This document shows, one piece after another, positions 37,150 to 47,209 of a stretch of DNA of 64,000 bases. The position numbers and the translations under genes were made by a program. Each line of letters opens with the position of its first letter. Positions within the stretch are counted from its first letter, which is position 1. Where the stretch lies: positions 1-64,000 of the forward strand of contig NZ_VNHJ01000001.1 in NCBI RefSeq assembly GCF_008124525.1. The letters are read 5' to 3'. The notes beneath the pieces were generated by a model, which was not told where the DNA came from, did no database searches, and saw only the letters and a program-made list of their open reading frames with translations. The stretch comes from Oceanicella actignis (GTDB lineage: Bacteria; Pseudomonadota; Alphaproteobacteria; Rhodobacterales; Rhodobacteraceae).

Positions 37150-37467
37150 GGCGAACACTCCTGCGGACAAGCGATCGGGGCCACAGTGCGGCGGCCGGGC
37201 GCGCAAGTCCAGTCCGGACCCGCGCCGCGTCGGGCGGATGGCGCGGCGGCGCGCCCGCGGATGGCGAGGGCGCGCCCGGGCGCGCGCCATCGGCGCGCGG
37301 GGCGGCGGGCCGGGGCGCGCGCGCCGCGCGGTCCTTGCGCCGCGGGGCGGGCGTCGGGGCGCCCATGCCCCCCCCGGCGGGGGCGGCCTGCGCGCCGTCT
37401 CGCGCCGGGCGAGCGGGCGGCGGCGGCGGCGCTTGCGCGAGGGGCGCGCGCGGGCAAGGATGCGCGC
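37150..37467. other. Divergent gap; no gene seen
   Basis: 318 bases between divergent genes, almost entirely G and C with CGCG runs. Any promoters for the oxidoreductase and modE must lie here, but no clear -35/-10 pair could be made out. Confidence 0.55.
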
Positions 37468-37866
37468 ATGACCGCGAAACAGCCTTCTTCCGCCCCGATG
37501 CCGGCGCTGCGCATCCGGGTCGTCTTCGCCCAGGGCGCCATGATCGGGCCCGGCAAGGCCGAGCTGCTCGAGCGCGTGGACCAGACGGGTTCGATCGCCG
37601 CGGCGGGCCGCGCCATGGGCATGAGCTACAAGCGCGCCTGGCAGCTGATCGAGACGCTCAACCGCATGTTCGAACGTCCGCTGGTGACGCGCGCGCGCGG
37701 CGGCCGCGGCGGCGGCGGCGCGCATCTGACCGAAACCGGGCGCGCCGCGCTCGAGGCCTACCGCGCCGTCGAGGCCGCCGCGCGCCAGGGCGCCGCCGCG
37801 CCGCTGGCGCGCCTTGCCGCCCTGGCGCCCGCCCCGCCGGCGGGCGCGGAGGAAGAGCAGGGTTGA
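37468..37866 (+). CDS. ModE-like molybdate regulator, DNA-binding domain only
   Basis: This 132-residue protein matches the N-terminal winged-helix domain of ModE (GPGKAELLERVDQTGSIAAAGRAMGMSYKRAWQLIETLNRMFERPLVTRARGG, residues 28-80). Full ModE (about 260) adds two molybdate-binding TOBE repeats; here only a short Ala/Pro-rich tail follows, so it cannot sense molybdate by that domain. Stand-alone ModE DNA-binding domains exist in other bacteria. AAGGA at 37456-37460 supports ATG 37468. It precedes modABC by 53 bases and probably controls it. How it senses molybdenum is unclear; the ModC TOBE domain or another protein might signal. Confidence 0.85.
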   Translation: MTAKQPSSAPMPALRIRVVFAQGAMIGPGKAELLERVDQTGSIAAAGRAMGMSYKRAWQLIETLNRMFERPLVTRARGGRGGGGAHLTETGRAALEAYRAVEAAARQGAAAPLARLAALAPAPPAGAEEEQG

Positions 37867-37919
37867 CGCGGCGCCGGGCGCCACGGATATGGTCGAGCGG
37901 AAATAACGCTCGAGGTCAC

Positions 37920-38717
37920 ATGCTCCGCCGCCGCCTTCGCATCGCGCTCGTCGCCCTCCTGGCCGCAATGGCTGCCGCGTCCGCGCCCGGCGCGCGCGCC
38001 CGGCAGGCGGACCCCGAGGCGCTGGTGGCGGCCGCCTCGGACCTGCAATTCGCCTTTCCCGAGCTGGCCGCCGCCTTCGCCGCCGAGGGGCGCGGCCGGG
38101 TGCGGGCGGTGTTCGGCTCGACGGGCAATTTCGCGCGCCAGCTGCGCCAGGGCGCCCCTTACGAGCTGTTCATGGCCGCGGATGAAAGCTTCGTGCGCGC
38201 GCTGGCGCGCGATGGCGTCCTGCCCGACGAAGGCGCGCCCTATGCCGAGGGCCGCCTGGCCCTGCTCGTGCGGCGCGGCGGGCCCCTGGCGGCGGATGGC
38301 GCGCTCGAGGACCTGGCCGCGGCATTGCGCGAAGGGCGGGTGCGCCGCTTCGCCATCGCCAATCCCGAACATGCGCCCTACGGCATGCGCGCGCGCGACG
38401 CCCTGCGCGCGGCGGGTCTGTGGGAGGCGCTCCAACCCGTGCTCGTGATGGGCGAGAACGTCGCCCAGGCCGCGCAGTTCGTGGCCTCGGGCGCGGCGCA
38501 GGGCGGCGTGGCGGCGCTGTCGCTGGCCATGTCGCCGCGCATCGCCCGGCAGGTCGATCATGCGCCGATCCCGCCCCACATGCACCCGCCGCTGATCCAG
38601 CGCATGGCGCTGACGCGCCGCGCGGGCCCCGCGGCGCGGGCGTTCTTCGCCTTCGTGCGATCCGAGCGGGGGCGGCGCATCCTGGCCGCGCACGGCTTCG
38701 CGCCGCCGGCGGACTGA
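37920..38717 (+). CDS. modA: ModA, periplasmic molybdate-binding protein
   Basis: This 265-residue protein starts with a Sec signal peptide (RIALVALLAAMAAASAPGARA) and has the ModA fold: VAAASDLQFAFPELAAAF, FGSTGNFARQLRQGAPYELFMAADESF (the STGNF loop binds the oxyanion), then IANPEHAPYGMRARDAL and GENVAQAAQFVASGAAQGGVAAL. It captures molybdate (perhaps tungstate) for ModBC, supplying molybdenum cofactor synthesis, including that for the nitrate reductase 24 kb away. GAGG lies just before ATG 37920. The modB gene follows after two bases. Confidence 0.92.
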   Translation: MLRRRLRIALVALLAAMAAASAPGARARQADPEALVAAASDLQFAFPELAAAFAAEGRGRVRAVFGSTGNFARQLRQGAPYELFMAADESFVRALARDGVLPDEGAPYAEGRLALLVRRGGPLAADGALEDLAAALREGRVRRFAIANPEHAPYGMRARDALRAAGLWEALQPVLVMGENVAQAAQFVASGAAQGGVAALSLAMSPRIARQVDHAPIPPHMHPPLIQRMALTRRAGPAARAFFAFVRSERGRRILAAHGFAPPAD

Positions 38718-38719
38718 CC

Positions 38720-39388
38720 ATGGATTGGGAGGCGCTGGCCCTTTCGCTGAAGCTGGCGGCCGCGACGACGGCGGCGCTCTTGCCCGTTTCGGTGCTGGGC
38801 GGGCGGGCGCTGGCGCGCGGCGAGTTTCGCGGCAAGCGGCTGATCGAGGCGGCGCTGATGCTGCCGCTGGTGCTGCCGCCCACGGTTCTGGGCTATTACC
38901 TGCTGGTGGCGATGGGCGCCGGCTCGCCGCTGGGCGAGGCGTGGGAAAGCCTGTTCGGCCGCCCGCTGGCCTTCACCTTCGAGGGCATCCTCTTGGCTTC
39001 GATCCTGTTCAACCTGCCCTTCGCGATTCAGCCGGCCCAGCGCGGCTTCGAGGCCGTCGCGCCCGAGCTGCGCGAGGCCGCCGCATGTTGCGGCATGTCG
39101 CCCGCGGCCGCGCTCTGGCGCGTCGAGCTGCCGCTGGCCTGGCCGGGCGTGACCACCGCCATGGCGCTGACCTTCGCCCACACGATCGGCGAGTTCGGCA
39201 TCGTGCTGATGGTCGGCGGCGCCATTCCGGGCGAGACCCGCACCGTCGCCATCGCCATCTACGACCGCGTGCAGGCCTTCGATCTCGAGGCCGCCGGGGC
39301 CATGTCGGCGACGCTGGTCGCGGTCAGCCTGGCGGCGCTTTATCTCACGCATCGGCTGGGCGCGCGCGCGCCCGCGGGGGCGCGATGA
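38720..39388 (+). CDS. modB: ModB, molybdate ABC transporter permease
   Basis: This 222-residue inner-membrane permease has five hydrophobic segments and the family loop GFEAVAPELREAAACCGMSPAAALWRVELPLAWPG that docks on ModC, as well as LPLVLPPTVLGYYLL near 50. It forms the membrane channel for molybdate as a homodimer. The stop overlaps the modC start (ATGA). Confidence 0.93.
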   Translation: MDWEALALSLKLAAATTAALLPVSVLGGRALARGEFRGKRLIEAALMLPLVLPPTVLGYYLLVAMGAGSPLGEAWESLFGRPLAFTFEGILLASILFNLPFAIQPAQRGFEAVAPELREAAACCGMSPAAALWRVELPLAWPGVTTAMALTFAHTIGEFGIVLMVGGAIPGETRTVAIAIYDRVQAFDLEAAGAMSATLVAVSLAALYLTHRLGARAPAGAR

Positions 39389-40479
39389 CGCTCGAGGTCG
39401 AGGCGCGCCTTGACGGGCCCGCGGCGCTGGACGCGGCCTTCGCGGCGGCGCCGGGGTCGCTGCTGGCGCTGGTCGGCCCGTCCGGGGCGGGCAAGACGAC
39501 GCTGCTGCGCGCCATCGCCGGGCTGACGCGGCCCGCCGCGGGGCGCATCGCGGCGGGCGGCGAGACCTGGTTCGACGCGCGCGCCGGGGTGGATGTGCCC
39601 GCCCATCGCCGCCGCGTGGGGATGGTGTTTCAAAGCTACGCGCTCTTCCCGCACATGAGCGCGGCGCGAAACGTGGCCGCGGCGCTTGATCTGCGCCCGC
39701 GCGCGGCGGCGATGGCCGAGGCGCGCCGCCTGCTGGCGCAGCTCGGGCTGGGCGAGCTGGCCGAGCGCCGCCCCGACCGCATGTCGGGCGGCCAGCGCCA
39801 GCGCGTGGCGCTGGCCCGCGCGCTGGCGCGGCGGCCGCGCGCGCTGCTGCTGGACGAGCCCTTCTCGGCCGTCGATCGGGCGGCGCGCGCGCAGCTTCAC
39901 GCGCGCGTCGCGGCGCTGCGCGACGAGCTGGGCGCGCCGATCGTGCTGGTCACCCACGATCTGAACGAGGCGCAGCTGCTGGCCGACCGGATGGCCGTGC
40001 TGGCCGAGGGGCGGATCGTGGCGCAGGGGCCGACCGACATCGTCATGGCCGACCCCGCGGCCATGCGCGCGCTGGGCCTGCGCGAGGCGGCGGCGCTGCT
40101 GCCCGCGCGGGTCGCCCGGCACGAGGCCGACGGGCTCACGCGGCTCGAGGCGGCGGCGGGGCCGCTCTGGCTGCCGCGCATCGACGCTCCCGAGGGAGCG
40201 CGGGTGCGCGTGCGCATCATGGCTCATGACGTGATCGTCTCGCGCGCCCGCCCCGAGGGGCTTTCGGCGGCGAACATCCTGCCGGCCACGGTGCTCGAGA
40301 TCCGTCCGGGCGAGGGGCCGGGCGCGCTTGTGACGCTGGACCTGGCGGGCGACCGCATCCTGGCGCGTCTCACGCGCCGCGCGGTCGCGGCGCTGGCGCT
40401 GGCGCCGGGAACGCATGCGCATGCGGTGCTCAAGGCGATGTCCGTGGCGCGCGATCACGTCGCGCTTGCGCGCGATTGA
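39385..40479 (+). CDS. modC: ModC, molybdate ABC transporter ATPase
   Basis: This 364-residue ATPase has Walker A GPSGAGKTT (about 31-39), signature MSGGQ (about 133), Walker B LLLDEP, switch VTHDLNEA, and a C-terminal TOBE domain (GLSAANILPATVLEIRPGEG ... LVTLDLAG) which in some ModC proteins binds molybdate and stops transport when enough is inside. It energises ModB. No later gene of the same operon is evident. Confidence 0.93.
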   Translation: MTLEVEARLDGPAALDAAFAAAPGSLLALVGPSGAGKTTLLRAIAGLTRPAAGRIAAGGETWFDARAGVDVPAHRRRVGMVFQSYALFPHMSAARNVAAALDLRPRAAAMAEARRLLAQLGLGELAERRPDRMSGGQRQRVALARALARRPRALLLDEPFSAVDRAARAQLHARVAALRDELGAPIVLVTHDLNEAQLLADRMAVLAEGRIVAQGPTDIVMADPAAMRALGLREAAALLPARVARHEADGLTRLEAAAGPLWLPRIDAPEGARVRVRIMAHDVIVSRARPEGLSAANILPATVLEIRPGEGPGALVTLDLAGDRILARLTRRAVAALALAPGTHAHAVLKAMSVARDHVALARD

Positions 40480-40831
40480 GCCGCGGCTGGCGCCATGACG
40501 GCCGACGCATGGCCGAGGCTATCGACGGCCGCCGCGGCGAGGTGCGCCAAGCGGCCGGAAGCGCAGCCGGCGGGCATCGGCTCGGACGATGCGCGCCATG
40601 AAGACCGCCGCGCCGCCGCGCGGCGGGGCGCGCGATCGCCGCGCCGCGCGCTTGCCCTGCCCGCAGGCGCGCGCCGCAAGTTCGCCGCTCGGCGGCGCGA
40701 TCCGGGCCCGACGCCGTGTCGCGGGCGCCGTTCGGCGGGCGCAGGTCGGCGCGCGTCGTGCGCGCGGGGCGCCGGCGTCGTTCCGACTGGTCCTGCGCCC
40801 GGTCCCGCATCCGGCCCACCTTGCGGCGCGT
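40480..40831. other. Convergent gap; no gene seen
   Basis: 352 very GC-rich bases between modC and the CDF gene, which converge. Frames here encode only Arg/Pro/Ala-rich low-complexity sequence without ribosome sites. No T-run terminator was found. Confidence 0.55.
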
Positions 40832-41782
40832 TCAGGCGCAGCGGGCGCTCGCGCAGGGCTCGTTCTCGTCCTCGATCTGGATGGTCACGTGGTCGATGCC
40901 ATGGCGGCGGCGCAGCTCTTCGGCGATGCGGGTCAGGAAACCGGGCGCGGGCGGGCGGGCCATGACCAGATGCGCCGTCAACGCCGTGCGCGTCGCGCTC
41001 AGCGCCCAGATGTGCAGATCGTGCAGCCCGCGCACGCCCGGCTGCGCGGCCAGCCATGCGCGCACCTCCTGCGCGTCCACCCCCTCGGGCACGCCGTCGA
41101 GCGACAGCCGCAGCGACGCGCGCAGCAGGTCGAAGGCCGAGAAGGCGATGACCGCGCCGACCCCCAGCGCGGCCGCCGGATCGAGCCAGCGCCACCCGGT
41201 CGCCATCATCCCCAGCGCCGCCAGCGTCACCGCCAGCGAGACCGCGCCGTCGGCCAGCATGTGCAGATAGGCGCCGCGCGCGTTCAGGTCCGAGCGGCTG
41301 TCGCGCCGGAACAGCAGCGCCGTGCCGAAATTCACCCCGATGCCGAGAAGCGCGACGATCGCGATGGCGGCGGGGGGCGTGTCGATCGGGTCGCCAAGGC
41401 GGCGGACCGCCTCCCACGAGACGGCGCCGACGCCGACCATGATCGCGATGGCGTTGAGCAGCGCCGCCAGCACCGTCGCGCGCCCAAGCCCGTAGGTGTA
41501 GCGGGCGGTGGGCGCGCGCCGCGCCAGCTCGGCCGCCGCCCAGGCCGCCAGCAGGCCGGCCACGTCGGTCAGGTTGTGCGCCGCGTCGGCCAGCAGCGCC
41601 AGGCTGCCGATCAGCAGGCCGGCCGCGGCCTCGATCAGCACATAGGCGGCGTTCAGCCCCACCGCCCAGCGGAAGGCGGGGGTGAGGTCGCGCGCGCTCA
41701 GCTCGACCGGGCCGTGGGCGTGGCCGAAGCCATGGCCATGGCCTGATGCATGAGCGGAACCGGCGTCGTGGTCGTGGGGCAT
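40832..41782 (-). CDS. CDF-family zinc/cadmium exporter (ZitB-like)
   Basis: This 316-residue cation diffusion facilitator opens with a His-rich cytoplasmic stretch (HDHDAGSAHASGHGHGFGHAHG, alternating residues), followed by six membrane helices. The transport site is visible as HNLTD in helix 2 and HMLAD in helix 5, the His-Asp type usual for zinc and cadmium. The C-terminal domain (residues about 220-316) has the ferredoxin-like fold ending with HVTIQIEDENEP. It exchanges zinc for protons at the inner membrane. ATG 41782 begins MPHDHDAG; the longer frame reaching to 41968 would run into the dpp operon and is Arg/Pro-rich junk. Confidence 0.9.
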   Translation of the reverse strand: MPHDHDAGSAHASGHGHGFGHAHGPVELSARDLTPAFRWAVGLNAAYVLIEAAAGLLIGSLALLADAAHNLTDVAGLLAAWAAAELARRAPTARYTYGLGRATVLAALLNAIAIMVGVGAVSWEAVRRLGDPIDTPPAAIAIVALLGIGVNFGTALLFRRDSRSDLNARGAYLHMLADGAVSLAVTLAALGMMATGWRWLDPAAALGVGAVIAFSAFDLLRASLRLSLDGVPEGVDAQEVRAWLAAQPGVRGLHDLHIWALSATRTALTAHLVMARPPAPGFLTRIAEELRRRHGIDHVTIQIEDENEPCASARCA

Positions 41783-41886
41783 CGTCGCCTCGGCAGCCTT
41801 CGCGTCGGACTCGCCCGCGCCCGGCCGGCGGCGCGAGGCGGGCGCGCTCAGGCTAGCCCCGGGCCCGCCGCGCGGCAAGGGCGGGG

Positions 41887-42855
41887 CTACTCGACCGCGC
41901 CCTCTTCGGGATGGTGGCAGGCGAAGGCGCGGCCCTCGCCCTTGAGCGGCGGGCGCGTCGCGCGGCACTCGTCATCGGCGCGCCAGCAGCGCGGCGCGAA
42001 GGGGCAGCCGGGGATGACGTCGAGCGGCGAGGGCAGCTCGCCCGTCAGCTTGATGCGCTTGCGCCCCGAGTTGGGCTGCGCGCGCGGCGTGGCCGAGATC
42101 AGCGCCTTGGTGTAGGGGTGGCGCGGGGCGGCGAACACCTCGCGCGCGGGGCCCGTCTCGACCGCGCGGCCCAGATACATCACCATCACGTCGTCGGCGA
42201 AATGGCGCACCACCGACAGATCGTGCGAGATGAACAGATAGGCCAGGCCCAGCCGCTCCTGCAGGTCGATGAGCAGGTTCAGGATCTGGCTCTGGATCGA
42301 CACGTCCAGCGCCGAGATCGGCTCGTCCAGCACCAGCACCGCCGGGTCCAGCATCAGCGCCCGCGCGATCGAGATGCGCTGGCGCTGCCCGCCCGAGAAC
42401 ATGTGCGGGAAGCGGTCGTAATGCTCGGGGCGCAGGCCGACCAGCGCCAGCTTCTCGCGCGCCAGCGCCTCGCGCTCGGCCGCGCTCATCCGCGGGCGGT
42501 TGATCTTGAGCGGCTCCTGCAGGATCGTGCCCACGCGCTGGCGCGGGTTGAGCGAGCCGTAGGGGTCCTGGAACACGATCTGCACGATGTCGCGCAGCGC
42601 GCGCCAGCGGTCGGGCGTCGCCGCCTGGCCGCGGATGCGCAGCTCGCCGGCGCTGGGGGGCTCGATCATCGTCACCAGGCGCGCCAGCGTGGACTTGCCG
42701 CAGCCCGACTCGCCCACCACGGCCAGCGTGCGGCCGGGGCTGAGCGCGAAGCTGACGCCCGACAGCGCGCGCAGCTCGGCCGGCGGGCGCAGCAGGCCCT
42801 GGCGGATTTCGTAGCGGCGTTCCAGGTCGCGCGCGACCACGATCGGTTCGCTCAT
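41887..42855 (-). CDS. dppF: Peptide ABC transporter ATPase (DppF/OppF type)
   Basis: This 322-residue ATPase has Walker [10 protein letters not shown] (about 48-56), signature FSGGQ, Walker B LVLDEP, switch ISHDLS, and the C-terminal region of peptide importers with the four-Cys pattern [17 protein letters not shown] ... FACHH that holds a [4Fe4S] cluster in DppD/F homologues. With DppD it drives peptide import. Its ATG overlaps the dppD stop. Last gene of the operon. Peptide selectivity cannot be read from sequence. Confidence 0.92.
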   Translation of the reverse strand: MSEPIVVARDLERRYEIRQGLLRPPAELRALSGVSFALSPGRTLAVVGESGCGKSTLARLVTMIEPPSAGELRIRGQAATPDRWRALRDIVQIVFQDPYGSLNPRQRVGTILQEPLKINRPRMSAAEREALAREKLALVGLRPEHYDRFPHMFSGGQRQRISIARALMLDPAVLVLDEPISALDVSIQSQILNLLIDLQERLGLAYLFISHDLSVVRHFADDVMVMYLGRAVETGPAREVFAAPRHPYTKALISATPRAQPNSGRKRIKLTGELPSPLDVIPGCPFAPRCWRADDECRATRPPLKGEGRAFACHHPEEGAVE

Positions 42856-43853
42856 GTCGTCACCATCCGTTGAGGCTGCATGACGCCGTTTCCATCCGCG
42901 GTCAGCGGCGTGTGGCAGCGCGCGCGGCCCATCTCGGGGCCCAGCGGCTCGGGGCGTCGGGCGCGGCAGATGTCGCTGGCGTGGCGGCAGCGCGGGGCGA
43001 ACAGGCAGCCCGCCGGCCGGTCGAACTGGCCGGGCACGACGCCGGGAATGGTCGGCAGCCGGCGCGAGGTCGCGCGCTCGGGCAGTGCGGCCAGAAGCGC
43101 GCCGGTATAGGGGTGGAAGGGACGGGCGAACAGCCCCTCGACGGGCTGCTCCTCGACCTTCTGGCCGGCATAGTGCACGGACACGCGCTCGGCCGTCTCG
43201 GCGACCACGCCCATGTCGTGGGTGATCAGCGCCAGCGCCATGCCGTTGCGCCGGCGCAGGTCCAGCAGCAGGTCCAGGATCTGGGCCTGGATGGTGACGT
43301 CGAGCGCGGTGGTCGGCTCGTCGGCGATCAGCAGCTTGGGATTGCAGGCGATCGCCATGGCGATCATCACGCGCTGGTTCATCCCGCCCGACATCTGGTG
43401 CGGATAGGCCTTGAGCCGCCGCTCGGGCGCGGGAATGCCGACCTGCTCGAACAGCTCGACGGCGCGGGCGTGGCGCGCCTTGCGGTCAAGGTCGGTGTGC
43501 TGGCGCAGCGCCTCCTTGATCTGGAAGCCGACGGTGAAGCACGGGTTGAGCGAGGACATCGGCTCCTGGAAGATCATCGCCATGTCCTTGCCGATGATCT
43601 TGCGCCGCTGCGCGGGCGAGAGCTCGCGCAGGTCGCGCCCCTCGAAGGCCATGCGGTCGGCGGTGACCGTCGCCGTCCAGGGCAGCAGGCCCATGATCGC
43701 CAGCATCGAGACCGACTTGCCCGAGCCGCTTTCGCCGACGATGGCCAGAACCTCGCCCTTTTCGAGCGTCACGTCCACGCCCTCGACCGCGCGGAAGGGG
43801 CCGGCGGCGGTGGCGAACTCGACGGTCAGGTTGCGGATGTCGAGAAGACTCAT
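42852..43853 (-). CDS. dppD: Peptide ABC transporter ATPase (DppD/OppD type)
   Basis: This 333-residue ATPase has Walker [10 protein letters not shown] (about 39-47), signature MSGGM near 160, Walker [13 protein letters not shown], switch ITHDMG and the C-terminal Cys motif [18 protein letters not shown] near 290. Partner of DppF in a heterodimeric motor on DppBC. ATG 43853 lies 3 bases beyond the dppC stop; its stop overlaps dppF. Confidence 0.92.
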   Translation of the reverse strand: MSLLDIRNLTVEFATAAGPFRAVEGVDVTLEKGEVLAIVGESGSGKSVSMLAIMGLLPWTATVTADRMAFEGRDLRELSPAQRRKIIGKDMAMIFQEPMSSLNPCFTVGFQIKEALRQHTDLDRKARHARAVELFEQVGIPAPERRLKAYPHQMSGGMNQRVMIAMAIACNPKLLIADEPTTALDVTIQAQILDLLLDLRRRNGMALALITHDMGVVAETAERVSVHYAGQKVEEQPVEGLFARPFHPYTGALLAALPERATSRRLPTIPGVVPGQFDRPAGCLFAPRCRHASDICRARRPEPLGPEMGRARCHTPLTADGNGVMQPQRMVTT

Positions 43854-43856
43854 CGC

Positions 43857-44758
43857 TCAGCTCCGCTTCAGCTTCGGGTCCAGCGCGTCGCGCAGGCCGT
43901 CGCCCATCAGGTTGATGGACAGAACCGTGATCAGGATCGCCAGGCCCGGAAAGGTGACCACCCACCACGCGCGCAGGATGAACTCGCGCGCCTCGGCCAG
44001 CATCGTGCCCCATTCGGGGGTCGGCGGCTGCGCGCCCATGCCCAGAAAGCCCAGCGCCGCCGCGTCGAGGATCGCGGTCGAGAAGGACAGCGCCGCCTGC
44101 ACGATGATCGGCGCCAGGCAGTTGGGCAGCACGGTGACGAACATCAGCCGCGGCAGCCGCGCGCCGACCACCCGCGCGGCGGTGACGTAATCCTTCTGCA
44201 GCTCGCCCAGCGCCGAGGCGCGCGTCAGGCGCACGTAATGCGGCTGCGCCACCAGGGCGATGGCGATCATGGCGTTGGTCAGCGACGGCCCCAGGATGGC
44301 CACCAGCACCAGCGCCAGCAGCAGCGAGGGAAAGGCCAGGATGATGTCCATCACGCGCATGATCGCCGCGTCCAGCCATTTGGGCGAAAAGGCCGAGATC
44401 AGCCCGATCAGCACGCCCCCCGCGGCCGAGACGGTGACCACCACCACGCCGACGAAGAAGGAATAGCGCGCGCCGTGCAGAAGGCGGCTGAGCATGTCGC
44501 GCCCCAGCGGATCGGTGCCCAGCGGGAAGGCCCAGCTGCCGCCCTCGACCCAGGCGGGGGGCGTCAGCGCATGGTCGCGGAACTGCTCGGCCGGGCCGTA
44601 GGGCGCGATCCAGGGCGCGAAGGCGGCGACGAAGACGAAGCCGGCGAAGATCCACATGCCGAACACCGCGCCGCGGTTCTCGGCGAAATAGTGGAAGAAC
44701 TCGCGCAGCGCGCTGGGCCGCGCGGGGGCCGCGAGCGGGGCGGGGGCGGTCTCGGTCA

Positions 44759-44759
<1 letters not shown>
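43857..44759 (-). CDS. dppC: Peptide ABC transporter permease DppC
   Basis: This 300-residue permease has the DppC N-terminal segment with a first membrane helix (MWIFAGFVFVAAFAPWIAPYGP), the HALTPPAWVEGG ... FPLGTDPLGRDMLSRLLHGAR signature, and the ATPase-contacting EAA loop (AARVVGARLPRLMFVTVLPNCLAPI). It pairs with DppB in the inner membrane. ATG 44759 overlaps the dppB stop. Confidence 0.92.
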
Positions 44760-45765
<1,006 letters not shown>

Positions 45766-45766
<1 letters not shown>

Positions 45767-46896
45767 CAGCGGCCCACGATCATGAGTTCCTTGGGAAAGC
45801 GCGTCAGCGCCCTGGCGCCGTCCGCTTCGATCAGCACGTCGTCCTCGATGCGGACGCCGAACGCGCCGGGTGCATACAGCCCCGGCTCGACCGTGTAAAC
45901 CGTGCCCGGCGCCATCGGCTCGTGCACGCCGCGCATGATCCACGGGGCCTCGTGCACCTCGCGCCCCAGGCCGTGGCCGGTCTTGTGGCGGATGCGCTCG
46001 GCGAAGGGCGAGGCTTCGAGCACCGTGGTCGCCGCGTCGTCGACCTGGTGGGGCGTGGCGCCGGGGCCGCCGGCGGCGATGCCGCGGCGGTTGGCTTCGA
46101 GCACGGTCTCATACACCGCCCGCGCCTCGTCCGAGGCGTGGCCGACGAAGACGGTGCGGGTGATGTCGGCGCACATGCCGTCCTTCGTCGCGCCGAAGTC
46201 GAACAGCAGCGCGTCGCCCGGCCGCAGCGCATGATCGGGCCGGGCCTTGGCGTGGGGGCGGGCGGAATTGTCGGCCGCGGCGACGATGGGCGCGAAGGCC
46301 AGCCCGTCGGCGCCTTCGTCGAACAGGGCGCGGATCAGGGCGCGCTCGACCTCGGCCTCGGTCATGCCCGCGCGCACGGTCTCGAGCGTGCGGGCCAGCG
46401 CGCGCTCCGAGACGTCGATGGCGGCCTGCAGGGCGGCCAGCTCGTCGGCGGTCTTGACGATGCGCAGGGCCGAGATCTCGCGCTCGGCGTCGATGATCTC
46501 GAGCGCGGGCGCCGCCGCCTTCAGGGCGTGATGCACGAAGACCCGCATCACCTGACCCTCGACCGCCAGGCGGCGCATGGGCAGGCGTTCGGCCAGGGCG
46601 CGGAAGGCGTCCATGTAGCCCTGCTGGTCGGTCCAGGCGAAGACGTCGCCGGCAAAGCCCGTCAGCTCCCAGCTTTGCAGCTCCAGCGCGGGCACGATGG
46701 CCGCCGGGCGTCCCTTGGCGGGGATGACGGCGAGGAAGGGGCGCTCGTGGCTCATGAAGGCGTGGCCGAAGGCGCGGGTGAAGTTCGGCCCGGGCACGAG
46801 CGCGACCGCGTCGGCGTCGAGCGCGCGCGCGACGTCGGCATGGCGCGCAAGGCGCTCGGCAAGGGCGGCTTCGGAGCTGCGGGCGGGGGCGTTCAT
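45766..46896 (-). CDS. M24-family metallopeptidase (Xaa-Pro dipeptidase-like)
   Basis: This 376-residue enzyme has a creatinase-like N-terminal domain (to about 140) and a pita-bread catalytic domain whose five metal ligands are all visible: D233 (FDFGATKDG), D244 (CADITRT), H308 (TGHGLG), E337 (VEPGLY) and E351 (RIEDD). Such enzymes cut the bond before proline in dipeptides or longer peptides with two Mn or Co ions. Its place inside the peptide transporter operon points to hydrolysis of imported proline-containing peptides. No export signal, so cytoplasmic. A hairpin repeat array lies just upstream. Confidence 0.88.
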
Positions 46897-46941
46897 GGCG
46901 GCTTTTCCTGGCGTTTCGCGTCGTCTTGCGCTGCGGGCGCC

Positions 46942-47150
46942 GTCGCGCGGCCTGCGGCGCGGTGTTCGGTTTGCGCCGTCTGCGGCGCGGGTTTGGTTTG
47001 CGCCGTCTACGGCGCGGGGATCGGTTGGCGCCGTTTGCGGCGCGGGTTCGGTTTGCGTCGTCTGCGACGCGGGGCTCGGCCTGCGCCGTTTGGCGCGGGA
47101 GTTGTCCGCGCGGGCTGCGGCGCGGGTTCGGTTTGCGCCGTCTGCGGCGC
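46942..47150 (-). repeat. Tandem array of about eight 27-28 bp hairpin repeats
   Basis: Units begin near 46942, 46969, 46996, 47024, 47051, 47079, 47107 and 47131. Each typical unit holds a short hairpin GCGCCG-TCTG-CGGCGC (for example 46973-46988). In the unit at 47055-47070 both arms have changed together (GCGTCG/CGACGC), and the loops vary, so pairing appears conserved while sequence drifts. Spacing of 27 and 28 is not a multiple of three, so it is not a coding repeat. It lies in the dpp transcript between dppA and the peptidase. Confidence 0.8.
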
Positions 47151-47174
47151 TGGGCGCGTCGCGGGCGCGAAGCG

Positions 47175-47201
47175 GCGGGGCCGCCCGGTGGGCGGCCCCG
47201 C
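47175..47201 (-). terminator. Strong hairpin after dppA (attenuator or 3' stabiliser)
   Basis: An 11-pair perfect stem GCGGGGCCGCC/GGCGGCCCCGC with a five-base loop starts nine bases after the dppA stop codon. No T-run follows, so it more likely shields the dppA message 3' end or slows polymerase than terminates fully, as is common behind binding-protein genes. Confidence 0.6.
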
Positions 47202-47209
47202 TTGGTCGT

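Noticed and set aside
37885-37915. ModE box (CGGATAT...ATAACG) upstream of modA
   Set aside because: The half-sites do not line up as an inverted repeat of CGnTATAT; one half needs an extra base. Too weak to list as a feature.
46942-47150. CRISPR array
   Set aside because: Units follow each other directly without unique spacers, differ from one another and have no cas genes nearby.
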